DNA of 64,000 nucleotides, from contig NC_080589.1 in NCBI RefSeq assembly GCF_029962835.1, positions 23,860,586-23,924,585 on the forward strand. The letters are read 5' to 3'. Below, one piece after another: positions 21,278 through 33,870 of the stretch. This DNA comes from Magnolia sinica (taxonomy: Eukaryota > Streptophyta > Magnoliopsida > Magnoliales > Magnoliaceae). The position numbers were made by a program, and so were the translations under genes. Within the stretch, counting starts at the first letter, position 1. Each line of letters begins with the position of its first letter. The notes below the pieces were generated by a model. The model searched no databases. It saw only the letters and a list, made by a program, of their open reading frames with translations, and had not been told where the DNA came from.

Positions 21278-24200
21278 TGTAACACCTTTGAATTTAGGGG
21301 TCATGTATATACTCGACTCCTAAGTTCCTAGGTATCACTTATAACCGATTTTTTTTTCTAATTTACGTTTAATCAGGTTTAGATGCGCGGTATGGAATTT
21401 CTTGAAACATGAAGCACAACCACAACTAGTCTACTGAAATGAAAGAGGCTAAACATATACAAGTCCAAAATAATATCAATGGGTCGCACAAGGCATTGCC
21501 CAACAAAAATCACAAAAAAATGATGTCCAAAAGAATAGCGCTGAGTCACTACTCAGCGATCTAAATCTGCTTACTAGGCCGACAGAGAACCGTCCATCAG
21601 CTGGAAGTGGGACAGCTCGTCCTCCTCCTCAAGAGTCACGCCGTCAGGCTCCTTATACTCTGCATCACCTGCATCTACGGAAGAGTCTGGTTGGTGTTTT
21701 AGAACACCATCCCAGAGTGGGAGTGAGTGATCAACTCAGTGGGTGCTATTAGTCTTAAGTCATAGCAAATATCAATTATATTATGAATTTAATGAAAGAC
21801 AATCATTCAGAAATACCTAACTAATCTTGTTAATGCATATGCATGATAGATGATATGATGCATGCCCTCGCCACAACACTCCCTCGAGCGACTTCGTTTA
21901 ACGATCCTGTATGACCAACACTCCCTCAGAGCAACCTCGACTGCCAAGTTGCCAACCTAGCTAGTGCAATGCGATGATAATGTTAGCCAAGTTCTTAGTT
22001 AATTCCATTCATCCAGTAGGTTAGGAAAACTGATACACCCCACGTATCAATGCCCTGAACTGGTTGCGAGGCCAAGGCCCCCCAATGTGTGAGGCCGAGG
22101 CCCCGCGGTCCTTGTCCTTATGGGTTCCCCATCCCTGACTTTAAGCACATGGGGAGTGCCAAGAGAAAGGGATCGCTCGAGATCACTACAAGGAGGCGTG
22201 ACACCCCAGTGTAGGCCGACAGCTTGGACACAGAGTCCCATTCCACCATGCCCGGCTCACGAGGCAGTGGACCATTTTTCAATTTGATTATCGATGGGCT
22301 ACAACGATTGTAAGGTGTTCCGAGTTCCATACATATGTGAGCATACAAGGTTAACGAACAAGGTTAGTCAGTAAGTAGGTTGGATCGCACGAGTCAGGCG
22401 AGCACGTGACGAACGACATCTAGCGCAAGAGGCCCATGTAGTTGAACTTCTGCCGCCCATGCGCACCCACGTAAATCCAAGGGTTTAGCCTCAGGGTAGC
22501 CCTACCAATGGAACAACCGTCTCTTCTCGTGTTTCCTGATCAATCAAAAAGTTTGAGAACAATTGATAACATGCCAACCATCAAGGTGATCAACTAGTGT
22601 AACAGTATCATGTTCACATACATCTCAACATATGATTTCAATACTCCTAACAAGTAAGCTACAACATCATGAACAAGGTGCATGTGAGTGGTGTGGATTG
22701 GGGAGGAAGTTAAGCATTTCCTACACCTTAAGGGATTAATTACACAAGAGTAATGAATTCTATACACTATGAAGCAACACATATGAGAAAAATTAAACAA
22801 CGTGAGTATGTAATCATCCAAACTAAATCATGTGAGAGGCAAGAAGCAACATAATATGAAGGAAATCAAACAAGGCATACAACTTCATGTAATTCCCAAA
22901 CAAACTAAGCAATTCCTAGGTTTTCTCTAGATTCTTCAATACAACATCCCAAACAAACAAAATCATTAAACTCATGGTATAATTGGTGCTGGGCCACCTA
23001 AGGATAATAGTCTGCACCTATGGATCGTTGAGATCTTGGAAACGACTTAGGAGGGTAGATTTGGGGTCGATCGGCTAGAAACCTAAAACACACATTTGCA
23101 TGTTAGAAATTCATGCTAATCCCTTCTCAACACAAGGGTTTTAAGAAAAAATGGTGAGGGATCTTACCTAGACGATCAACGGAATGATTCTTGTGGTTGT
23201 GGTGTAGGGTTTTCCTTTCGAGAAGGGATAGGGAGTTGCAAGATTGAGTTCCCTTGGGCCCACCTCGATCTATGGTCCACCTTACTCTCCTTTACTCTCT
23301 CTTTCTCTCCTTGCTCTCTCTCTCCTCTCTTTACTCTCTCCCTCTTTCTCTCTTTCTCCCCTTTGAAGATGGAAAATCGTATGGGAAGAGGGGTGCCCCA
23401 AATGAGGCTATTTTATAATGCCAGATTTGGTGCCAATGGCCCCAAGTGTTGAATTTTTACTATACTAACCTTATGGGAGGGTTTTTCTAGCATCTAGGGC
23501 CCACTATGGGGTGTACAAGTCAATATATTGTAGGATAGCTAGCCCTAATGATGATCTACGTATGGATATGATCGGCCCACCATTTGAATGCGCCGATCGA
23601 CAGATATGATGAGAAGTCTGTTCAACGGTCGCTGATGGTCGATCGGAGCCGCGGCTATATGATATGAGCAGGGAAATATCCTCACTCCATGTGTGAAGTT
23701 TGGTCGTAAACTGACGGTCTGAAATCCTCAACTTTGTATAAGAGTTGATGACCCGATTCACTTAAGTTTCAGCTCCTTTCTTTGGGGTATTTGCACTTCT
23801 CATGCACTCGTCCTTTTACTCAAGTTGAGTGGTTCTGGGCAGTACCTAGGTCTGACTCCTGCGATGGACATCAAGCCCAGTAAGACGGACATTATTCTAT
23901 AGTTTTGGAACTAGTGGCCCACCAACGAGCGGTCTAGAGCTTGTTCGAAGAATTGGAGAATTTCTAGAATGAATTTGGTAGTGAGATTTCTCGTGAGCAA
24001 TGATTAGGGTTTGGATTAACTATGTTCATAGTTTGGCCTATTTATACTAGTGAAAGTGGAGATTTGGTCATGATTACTCCGAACCATCGGTTTTAGGCTA
24101 AAGGAGTAATGGGGTTGATTTGGTCTATTAGTCAAGATCCGGGCCTTATCTGATTTGGCCCCGGTTAGATCTTTATAGTCATGATTGTTTTGATTAGTTA

Positions 24201-24449
24201 GCGATGGGTCGGTTAGATTTGGGTTCTATGTGAGTAAATCATGGGGCTACACCTGATGTTCAAGTGATCTGGCGGATTCATTGGCTTCCTACGGCTGATT
24301 ATTCAGACTTGTGCGGTTCTTTACTGGTACCACCCATGTATAAACTAACATTGAGTGCTAATGGTCATTAAGTGATATTATAAGTTAATTAAATAAAAAA
24401 ATTCAAGGACTTTTTAAAATCCAAAACAGTGAAAATCCAGGATGTTACA
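21278..24449 (-). mobile_element. Solo LTR-1, reverse orientation, nested
   Basis: The insertion starts TGTAACACC and ends GATGTTACA, and TTTTT is duplicated on both sides (21273-21277, 24450-24454). The uninterrupted 5' LTR has a single TTTTT there. Its reverse complement resembles the Gypsy LTRs in their distal half (hairpin 22186-22214, palindrome 21693-21708, GAGGAGGACGAGCTG words) but starts differently, so it is a related family. There is no internal region, primer site or polypurine tract, so it is a solo LTR formed by recombination. A TATA box (TATAAAATAG, minus strand, 23408-23417) and a CT-rich run (23280-23360) are visible. Confidence 0.88.
23408..23417 (-). promoter_or_regulatory. 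Candidate TATA box of solo LTR-1
   Basis: TATAAAATAG on the minus strand, about 1 kb into the LTR, followed downstream by a GA-rich leader. The position matches the TATAAATAGG box of solo LTR-2. Confidence 0.45.
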
Positions 24450-26866
24450 TTTTTATTGCTTGTATGATGTATTTGGAGAACCTAGGATAACCCTAGGAAA
24501 GACCTTACTTTTGATCTTTTCAATTAACATGGAATAGTTATGAATGTTTGTGGTCCCTCACATAATTAGTATAAATTTGATGATTACATGTTCATGTCTT
24601 GTTTGATGTTTGTATGATGTTACCCTATAGCATATGTGATTCATTAATCCTTGTGCATTTGGGTCCTATGAGGTGTATGAAATGCTTAGCTCTTTCTCTA
24701 AACCATACAAAACACATGCACTTTTACTCCACAACACTGTTAGCTTTGATTGTTGTAAAATCTGAATTTTATGTTAGGACGTATGGATGCATGATAATGC
24801 TTATGATAGATGTTAACCCTGAATGTTGGCATGTTATGGATTACCCTCAAATCCCTAGGATGGTCAGGAAACTGAGGTGAGAGAAGGAGGCCCATTGGTA
24901 GGATTGCCTTGAGGCTAGGCTGGCGGATTTGGGCGAGTACGGATGGGCGACAGTAGTTGGACTACATGGGTCGTATGTACCTGATGTCGTATGTTTTATA
25001 CACGCCTGGACTCGCAAGGTCTAGTTCACGTACTGACCATTCATGTCTGTTAACTATGTTTGCCCACACCTGTATGGAACTTGGAACACCCTTCAACCAT
25101 TGTAGCCCATTGGTAACTAAATTAAAATTGATCCACCATCTCGTGAGCCGGGCATGGTGGAATGGGATACTGTGTCCGAGCTGTTGGCCTACGTTGGGGT
25201 GACAAGCCTTCCCGTAGTGACCACGAGCGATCCCTTTTCTCAGCACTCCCTATGTGCTTGAAGTCAGGGATGAGGAACCCGACAGGATAAAGGATCACGG
25301 GGTCTTAGCCTCACACGTTGGGAGGCCTTGGCCTCGTAAGCAGTTCAGGGCATTGATACTTGGGGTTATCAGTTTCTCCAACCTGCTGAACGAATGGAAT
25401 TAACTAAAAACTCGGCTAATATTTTCATCGCATCACACTAGCTAGGTTGGCAACTCGGCAGTCGAGGTCGTAATGAGGGAGTGTTGTTCATTCGCGATCG
25501 TTAGACGGAGTCGCTTGAGGGAGTGTTGTTGTAAGGGCATGCATCATATCATCTATCATGCATATGCATTAATAAGATTAGTCAGGTATTTATGAATGAT
25601 TGCCTTTCATTAAGTTCATAATGTAATTGATGCTTGTTACAACTTAAGACTAATAGCACCTACTGAGTTGATCACTCACTCTCACTCTGGGATGGTGTTT
25701 TAAAACACCAACTAGACTCTCCTGTAGATGCAGGTGATGCAGAGTATGAGGAACCTGGGGTGCGAGCCTTGAGGAGGAGGATGAGCTATCCTACTTTCAG
25801 CTCATGGACAGTTCCCCGTCGGCCCAGTAGACGGGATTTAGATCGCTGAGTAGTGGACTCAGCCCTATTCTTTTGGACATGGCATTTTTTTTGTGATTTT
25901 GTTGGGCAACGCCTTGTGTGACCCATTATATATTCTTTTGGATTTGTATATATATTTTACCTCTATCATTTCAGTAGACTAGATGTGATTGTGTTTCATG
26001 TTCCAAGTAATTCCACGCTGCGCATTTGAACCTGACTAAACGCAAAATAATAAAAATCGGTTATAAGTGATACTCTGGAACTTGGGAGTCGAGTGTATGC
26101 ACGACCCCCAATTTCTAGGGTGCTACATTGGATCTGACTCATTCTTTGGATAATGTCCTAATATAATCTCTCCAAATGGATGGGCGGTGTAGATACAAAA
26201 CATACATCATGATGTGGCCCATAGAAGTTGGTGACGTCACTTCATCAGGGAGTCTGGTTACTCAACTCGTCGGTAGCTAATCCGCGCCCGTCAGTAGGGA
26301 GGTGAGGGATGCATATTGAGTCCTACCTCTGCCCATCTCTAGAAACAAGCAATAGCTTTGAGTGGCCACCGTGATGTTTTCTATGGTCTTAAATATTTTT
26401 TAGGGCCCATCGTGATATTTATTTGACATCCAACCTATAGATTAGGTCATACAGACGTGGATGATGAAAAAAAATAAATTCAGCTTGATCTAAAATTTTG
26501 GTAGCCCCAGGAAGTTTTTAATGGTGAGAGTTCAATCAACACTGTGTGGCCCATTTGAGATTTTGATCTACCTCAGTTTTGGGTTCATTCCATAAATTTA
26601 TTTTTAAAAATGTATGGACGGCGTGGATTTGTCTCTGATATCTTGCGGGGACCCACTTAGCATCCCAGCAGTAGAATTTCATGTGAAAAGGCTTCCACCG
26701 CATCATTCAGAGAGTTAGAGAATAGGGTGAAGAGGCGTGCGAGAGAAGGAAACTCGCTTTTTTAAGTTCGCACTAAGAACGCCTTCATCCGGACTATCTA
26801 CCTTATCCGATGGTTGATAGGAAGGTTTGCACGTAATCCGGTGTGTAGCTGAGCGTTCCTCTATAT

Positions 26867-28661
26867 GTGTGTGTGTGTGTAAAATAGTTGTAATAAGTCC
26901 ATTAAAATATATACTTGGGCTAAAAAAGAGGAAATTCTCATCCTTGGATGGGCAACATATGCAAAGATCACAAACAGCCAAATCACTTACATTTTTAATC
27001 GTTCATTTAGACCTCCAACGTTTGAATGGTTTAGATCATTCTATTGATGTGATTTTACTGTTACAACTAATAATTGGATTGTTTTGGGTATCATCATCAT
27101 CCCATGTGTCTAATGGACCAATAGCGTAAAAACGCCTTTGTTACATGTATAACTCTCCCGCCCATAATAAAGAAAAGTAGTATAAAAAAAAGGTATTTCC
27201 TTTGGATTACACCTTCTTAGGATTTCAAAACACACTAAAACGTAGATTTGAAATGCCTTTTACTTCATTTACCTCCAAATCCAAGGCCATGAAATGCAAA
27301 AGCAGCTACTTGGATTTGAAATATGCCCATTTATCACAAAGTCCAAGGTGCCAAACGAGGTATAATAGAATTTGAATTATGGTCCATTTTTTCTAAAAGC
27401 CACCTCAATAATTCATATAATTATTATTCCACTAACTTCCATTGCAGTAGCTTAGATGGGTCCATTATGATGTTTGTGTAAGATCTACTCCGACAATTAG
27501 ATATTTAGTCGCATATCAGGCCCAAAGACAAAATAAAATAAAATCTGGTTGACTTGTGACATTATTAATATTGGCCACACCAAGGATACATTTGGGAGAG
27601 AGATGTCCACCTTTGATTTTTGCAAGGCCCATCATGATAATTATAAAAATTCCACTACAACCATTAGATTCCATGCAAATATTTTGTCTTGTGGCCCAAA
27701 AATCATACGCATTTGTCATTCACATGGGCCACATTGATGGAAATAGTTTGGAGGGAGAGTGTTGCCCTCTACACTATTTTCAATCATGTGGTCCGCTTGA
27801 AAAATAGATAAAACTAATTTTTGGGCACTTAAAAAGTAGATAAAACTAATTTTTGGGCCCTTAACCTAATATAAAGTGATGCACCTATGATCAGAGTGGA
27901 TGTTACATAAATATCATGTGGGGGACTATTAAAACTAAGAGCCGCAGCAGATTCAATTCAGATTTTTTTTCTAAATAATCCATCTGGATATTTGGAGAGG
28001 GAAGTTGGGATTTGATTTTTGACGGGCCACCATGATGCATATGCAAAAAAAAAAAACACTCCAATTATTAGATGTGTAATCCGAGTTTATGCCTAAAGCT
28101 AAAACATCAAGTTGTGTAACATAAGTGGGCTACACCAAAGAAACCAATTAGGAGAGACATATGCCCTTTGATTTCTAAAGGGCACACCATGATGATTATA
28201 TGAAATTCACTCCAACCATTAGATGGTCACACCAAAACTTATGCCATCCATGTACATTGTTTCCAATCACGTGGTCCACTTGAATCGTGGATGGGATTGG
28301 TTTTTAGCCCTTGGCCTGACATGAGGTGATGCAACTGGTGGTCGGGGTGAATTTTACTTAAACATCGTGATGCGGCCAACCCAAGTAGCCAATCCATTTG
28401 CTAGAACAACTAGTGTAAAAAAACAAAAAAAAAAGGTTGTTGAATGAAAATAATGAGGTAACTTATTGAAAACTTTTTAAAAAGGTACCAAAATATAAAT
28501 TTTATATTATTAGTTAGGTAAATTTTGTAAAATTTACCTAACTAATAAAATTTTCTATTTTTAATATAAACTTTCATGTAAACTTTTTGAAAACAAAATT
28601 TTCTATTTTTAATATATAGAGATGCTTTAATGCTCCCAAAAAGTTACAGTGGAATACCTAG
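26867..28661. other. Gene-free repeats and AT-rich spacer
   Basis: A short (TG)n tract (26867-26881) is followed by sequence without coding signals. 27440-28390 carries three diverged copies of a module (GGGAGAGA...TTTGATTTTT...GGCCCA(C/T)CATGAT...CCATTAGATT) at about 27592, 27993 and 28148. A 33-bp tandem duplication around TAGATAAAACTAATTTTTGG lies at about 27805-27868. 28480-28625 is AT-rich with a perfect hairpin. Confidence 0.5.
28507..28548. repeat. Perfect 20-bp hairpin with 2-nt loop
   Basis: TTATTAGTTAGGTAAATTTT, then GT, then its exact reverse complement. A nearby word AAATTTTCTATTTTTAATAT is directly repeated at about 28548 and 28593. Confidence 0.9.
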
Positions 28662-29531
28662 TGTAAAGCCTTGAAAATCGGCACCAGAGTACAGAGACTC
28701 CGATCCCGAGTTCCCGGGTGTTAACCCAACAAAAATGCCTGTGTGTCCTCATTCAGATTTACATTTATTTTATACAAAAATAATCATAGTAACGCATTTT
28801 AACTTAGTGGAACCGAAGTGAGGTAGAGATAGTCAAATCCAAAAATATAAGGCTACCACCTAAAAATTACAATTCTAAAAGTGGTGACCACCCATATGAG
28901 AATTATATAAACTACAATAATTGTAATAATAATAGAAAAATAACTACTAAGCAATAAGAAGCTAGAGATCTATTAGGCGCCCCGAGTGCACCACCGACTG
29001 GTCCTATTCTTGAGTTATCTACATATGTCAAATACAAGACGTCAAACGCCAACATTGTGAAGAAATATCCCTAAGATTGTTACTTAGGACATTTTAGTGA
29101 TTAGCAGGTTCATAATAAATACATATTCATACACTCAAGCATGTTATATTTAACGCGCAACCACTAAGAAAGTTACATATGTTATCAACACAACCAAACA
29201 TAAGTAACGATAGCATAACAAACAAACAGTTTTCTAATCTATTTGGTAAATATATTAATACTATGATAAAATGATGTATGCTCCTTACAATCCAATACTC
29301 CCTCATAAGCGACTTCCATGCATATTTCACAAATGCCAACACTCCCTCATGAGCGATTCCAACGCCAAATCAGAACTTATCCTAGGATATGCATGATTAG
29401 CCAAGTTATTATTAGTTCCAGTTCATACACAGGTTGGCGAAGCCAGGATACCACCATTATATCACGAGTCATTATCCGAATCACATGGCTCATTACGACA
29501 CGTTGCGACTCCTCACTAATGTCCCTTGATC

Positions 29532-29551
29532 TATATTAAGGTATCAGCAGA
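29532..29551. repeat. L1 target site duplication, left copy
   Basis: TATATTAAGGTATCAGCAGA matches 54506-54525 at 17 of 20 positions. That copy follows directly on the poly(A) tail of the L1. Confidence 0.65.
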
Positions 29552-32500
29552 ACATTCCCTTTTCTTTTTTCTTTTTTTCAGAGGAGTTGCATGAAGGATA
29601 CATTCCCTTTTCTTTTTTTTTCTTTTTTTTAATGAGGGTGGAAGGGATTAGATTAGGCATGAGATTGAAATTGGTTTCAATTTTGACTGAATTCGGAGTG
29701 CCCTTCCATGTCTGAAGCTTCCAGAGGAGCTCGGGGCTTGTCGATCTTCATCGGAAACATCACTTTTGACATCACTGAGGAGGACCTCTTCAAGATCTTC
29801 GAAAAGTATGGTAGAATCTCCGATGTATTCACTCCTTGGTACGAGAAATTCGGGCTCCACAGAGGATTTGCATTCGTTAAATTCATGTACTCGGCTGACG
29901 CGTATGTTGCCATAGGGGTGCTACATGGGAGGTTGGTGGATGGGAGGAGATTGACGGTGGAGATGGCGAGGCCAAGGAAAGCCCTAAACCCAAACCATGC
30001 AAGCTAGCAGCTCACCCAGGAGCGCATTTCAAATTTACCGCAGCCCGCCACCCTCTTCAAAAATCCCTCTCAAAACCCCATTCCTCCAAACCCCCATAAC
30101 TATCGCTGGCCTGAACCCACAAATCCCTCTCGCTTTTCAACCGTCCAATAGCCCTTCAACCCAGCTCCTCCCAACCCTATTCCCACAATCCTCATTCCTA
30201 CTAAACCCCCATCTCGATCGCCCACCTAAACGCAGGAAAAACCCAATCACTAGCACCGCCCCAAAACTCTTCAACCCCAGACCCCACCCTGATCCAAAAC
30301 CCCATTCCAATAGCTCCTCTCATCAGCCTCATACTGCCCCTATCTTGACTTCCATTTCCTATACAGCCTCACACTACCCCTGCCTTGACTTCCATTTCTT
30401 ATACAACTGCCCATGCTATAAGCAGCGACGTCTAACTCATCCACCTATCCCGGACCTTATCGGAATCCAGATATGCGGCATCGACAGTAGATATTGCCCA
30501 AATTGCTGCGAACAGATTTCTCTTAACCTTCAGATTGAGAGTGGAGCTGATGTCCTTCTACTCTGACTCCTCCTTGCACCTCAGATTGAAGATTTCCCAC
30601 GTGGAGGCCTAGGACTCCTCCCTCTCTTTGTTTCAGGAAGGTACTTGGCTTACCCTATATGATATCCCTATTCATGCCTGGATTGAATCTATTTTTGTTA
30701 GATTAGGAAACACGTTTGGGTAGGTCTTGGAGGTGGGCAAGTGCTCCTCTCTGAGCTTTGTCCAAATTAGAGCTAGAGTTAAACTGCAGCTCAGTCCTAG
30801 GATCGACTTTCACCTGGTTCAGAAGCTCATTGTGGGAGATGTCGAATTCCCGATCTGGGCGGTCCTGGACCCACCTGATTTGAAAGCAGATGGGGAGACA
30901 AGCCCCACTTTCACTGTGATGCAGCTCTCTACCAAGGAATGGGTAGAGAGGGCCTTCCACCACCCAGCTCCCCCCCCCCAACTAGCAGCATGGCCAACGG
31001 ATGGTCCAAGTCAACCTGCCCCCACACCCTCCCCTGCCAGCCCCTCTTCTCCCCAAATTCCAAGCCTATAAAATGCTCCTACCCCGGGAATGCCTCCAAT
31101 CCCTCCTCACCCAACTGCTTGACCAATTGCCTCAATCACCCCTATTGCCCACCTTTCACCCCACCACTCGCCCCAGAGTTTGATTTGGGAGATGGTGCCC
31201 TGCCAAGATAGGGAGCCTTTTGCACCCATCTCAACTGTTCAATAGATGGTCGCAGCCACCCCATCTCCCATTATCCCCTCTGGGGACATTCTGTCTAACC
31301 CCATCCTCGTGCATACTGTCGAGAGATCTCGAACAGCCCCTTAGAACCCTGGCATACAACCCCTCATTCCTGGTTCTCTTCCTTTAACTTTTTAGCCAAC
31401 CACGCCCCAGCTTTTGATCTCTCCTCCCCCAACCCCTTGTCATAACCCCAACCTACATGTCTGGCCCTACCAAAACCTTCCCATTCCTCTCCCTCTTGGT
31501 GATTAATCTCGAGATCCCAAAACCTCAGCTTCAAGCATGTCACGCCCCGAACTCAGAAACGGGGCTCACAAAATTTTCGATTGCTGAATCCGACGCCGAC
31601 AGCCTCCGTAGTACCCCATTCTCGGCTTCCAGCATCTATACACTAAGTTCCGATCCTGGATCCTACAAGGAGGATTTCAAATATGATTTTTTTTATTCTG
31701 TACAAGTATAACCATAAGCATAACCCACGAACAATAACCACAAGAACTCCATCACAAAATCCACTATGATCAAAAAATTTTGTGTACAAGGCGTATAAAA
31801 GGGAAAATACAATATAATGAAAGTAACAAAAACTCTAGAAGCTCGGCTGCACGCTCCAACCGCGACGAGATTACGGCTGCGTCCTGGCGTCACCTGCACG
31901 CATCAATCATGCATAAGCTTATAGAAAGCTTAGAGGGTGGTGTAAGTGTGTTCGCAATATAAGCATGCTCAGAATGCAAGGTCAGAGAAATACCGAATCA
32001 TGCTGATGAGTACATGAATGAAATCCGCCGTACCAAGGCTATGTGATGCAAGATATGAATGCTATTGGCCATGTCCAGACCATGCGATGCGAGATGCAGC
32101 TCATGTCACGTCCCGAACTCGAAAACCGAGCTCACAAAATTCTTGATCACCGAATCCGGGCCGACATCCTCCGTAGAACCCCATTCTTGGCTTCCGGCAC
32201 CCATTTACCAAGTTCCGATCCTGGGATCCTACAAGAAGAATTTCTAATATCAATTTAATTCATAATGAGCATAACCATAAGCATAATCCACGAACAATAA
32301 CCACAAGAATACCATTACAAAATTCACTATGATAAAAAACTTTTAAGTACAATGCATCTGAAGGGAATACAAGATAATGCAAAAGATAGAAACTCCAAAA
32401 GCTCGTCTGCACGCTCCTGCTACTACTATGCTACGGCTACGTCCTGGCGTCACCTGCACGCATCAATCATGCATAAGCTTATAGAAAGCTTAGAGGGTGG

Positions 32501-33532
32501 TGTAAGTGTGTGCGCAATATAAGCGTGCTCAGAATGCAAGGTCAGAGTAATGCGGAATCATGCTGATGAGTACATGAATGCAATCAGCCGTACCAAGGCT
32601 ATGCGGTGCAAGATAAGAATACTATTGGTCATAACACGGCCATGCGATGCGAGATGCAACTCAAGCATGCCAATCCTCATCATATATCAGTACAGTTTCT
32701 CACTCTGGATAATCGTCGGGGTTTAGAACACTCCAAGTGGCACTGCCGCTCTCCTAGCCGCACAGTCTAAGTGAGCGTAAGAAACCTCACTATCCGCCTG
32801 GCCAATAGTCTCCAATACCTATCTGGCATGTCGATAGCGAACCCATTCACGAGCTGGTCAAACTCAACCTAGTATTGCCCCCTACCCTCGGGCGATTAAG
32901 GCCACACCCCTTTTCAACCGACCATGACAAAGTAGGAGACGCGGCCTCCTGGCATTCGGCCCTGGTGCTCTCATATATCCACTCGGTCTCGACGTTGGAG
33001 TCATCCTCTGGTACCATCGGGTTTAGGGATTTTCACCCAGGGACATCTATGGCGCCCATATGCTAGAACTAAACATTTTCGGTATCCAATCCATCCACCC
33101 ACGATGTGTCTGTGGAGGCTTTGGCCCTGATGTCGCTAGGGCATACAATAATCACAATCACACAAATGCAAGTGCATGAATCATACTTTTAGACATGCAA
33201 CAATCCTGCGCGTACCGAGCGCTCATGTAGGGCAACTTTGCCTATCAGGAAGTCCATAAACAATCTACCCGAAGGCATGTGCAATGATCAGTCAATCCTC
33301 ATATCAGGCATACATATGATGCATATGATCATGAATCATGGATCTATACTAAGCATGTTATGTGGTGAGGGGTTCTGATCAAAACGAAGATGGGCCTAGA
33401 CGGCCTACACATTATAGGTATGGGCCTATTAATGGGCCCTAAGGAGAGAGTGACAATGCGGACATTTAACCAACATCATCCTTACAATGTGGACATCAAA
33501 CCATCATTGCTACTAAGGCACGGCCTGCCATG

Positions 33533-33730
33533 AATCACACATTGCAATGGGCCTTGTATAGATCTTGTTGGGCCTCGACCCAAGGGCCCAAATACATCAA
33601 ATGGGCCTCAAACCATGGACTCATATATCTCAAGTGGGCCTTAGTGGGCGGCCACAAATACATTGAGATGGGCCTCAACAAATGGCCTTATACGAATCAA
33701 AGTGGGCCTCAACACATGGCCTTAAAATAA
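33533..33730. repeat. Degenerate GGGCCTCAA repeats in solo LTR B
   Basis: A word of the form (A)TGGGCCTCAA-CATGGCCTTATA-CATCAAA recurs about every 30-35 bp. The homologous part of A (36955-37285) has more copies. Open frames here are periodic artefacts. Confidence 0.6.
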
Positions 33731-33870
33731 TCTCTAAAATGGTTGGACAGTTTGGATGAAACTCATGCATCATGGTAGGTCCCATAGGGATGGAAAGCAT
33801 AGATAAATCACATACTTCATGGTGGAGGTCCACACTGATGAAAGGTGTGGACACAATACATACATAAGTG

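Larger units (their letters stand above)
9484..26127 (+). mobile_element. Gypsy-1: Ty3/gypsy chromovirus, full length, degenerate
   Basis: The structure is complete: 5' LTR 9484-12459, primer site, extra ORF0, gag, protease, reverse transcriptase, RNase H, integrase, polypurine tract and 3' LTR 19985-26127 (itself split). TTGGA is duplicated at 9479-9483 and 26128-26132. The initiator-Met primer site, the FIDD reverse transcriptase and the C-terminal tail with an ILDRKE...VIPLVK segment point to a chromovirus, probably Tekay/Del-like. The first 117 bp of the two LTRs differ at about 12 positions by eye, so the insertion is old. Every coding part has stops or frameshifts. Confidence 0.9.
19985..26127 (+). 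repeat. Gypsy-1 3' LTR, split by a solo LTR
   Basis: Starts TGTAATGTCCTGTCC and ends GGGTGCTACA. The two parts are 19985-21277 and 24450-26127, separated by a 3,172-bp insertion. The joined LTR is about 2,966 bp and matches the 5' LTR. It keeps a good hairpin copy (25189-25217) and the GGTGTTTTAAAACACC palindrome (25694-25709). Confidence 0.9.
9105..26266. repeat. GTTGAGTAGC-family MITE, interrupted
   Basis: The left part (9105-9483) starts GTTGAGTAGCCAGACTTGCT and carries the CACCAAGTTCTGTGGGCC arm. The right part (26128-26266) carries the mirror arm ending ACTCAAC. Joined at TTGGA the interior reads through in the same way as the complete copy at 6215-6725 (AGATCTTTGGATC...), which confirms the Gypsy-1 insertion point and duplication. 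Confidence 0.75.
7849..26861. mobile_element. Long-TIR element, split by Gypsy-1
   Basis: The left end GAGGAACACTCAGCTACGCA and the right end (reverse complement GAGGAACGCTCAGCTACACA) begin an inverted repeat. It runs for at least 160 bp through ACCATCGGATAAGG, GGATGAAGGCG, GCGAGTTTCCTTCTCTCGCA and CACCCTATTCTCTAACTCTC, and continues more loosely for about 500 bp. TATAT flanks both sides (7844-7848, 26862-26866). Without the 16.6-kb retrotransposon the element is about 2.4 kb and non-coding. The intact reading of both arms across the insertion shows it predates Gypsy-1. It starts only 15 bp after the end of the 4998-7833 element. Confidence 0.75.

Noticed and set aside
29708..30007. Host RRM (SR-type splicing factor) gene
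   Set aside because: Plant L1 ORF1 proteins can carry such RRMs, and the correct L1 ORF1 middle region and ORF2 follow in order, so a separate host gene is not needed.
29997..30566. 189-codon Pro-rich frame after the RRM
   Set aside because: It is out of frame with both the RRM and the later ORF1 motifs and is best seen as a shifted reading of the Pro/Ser-rich linker of L1 ORF1.
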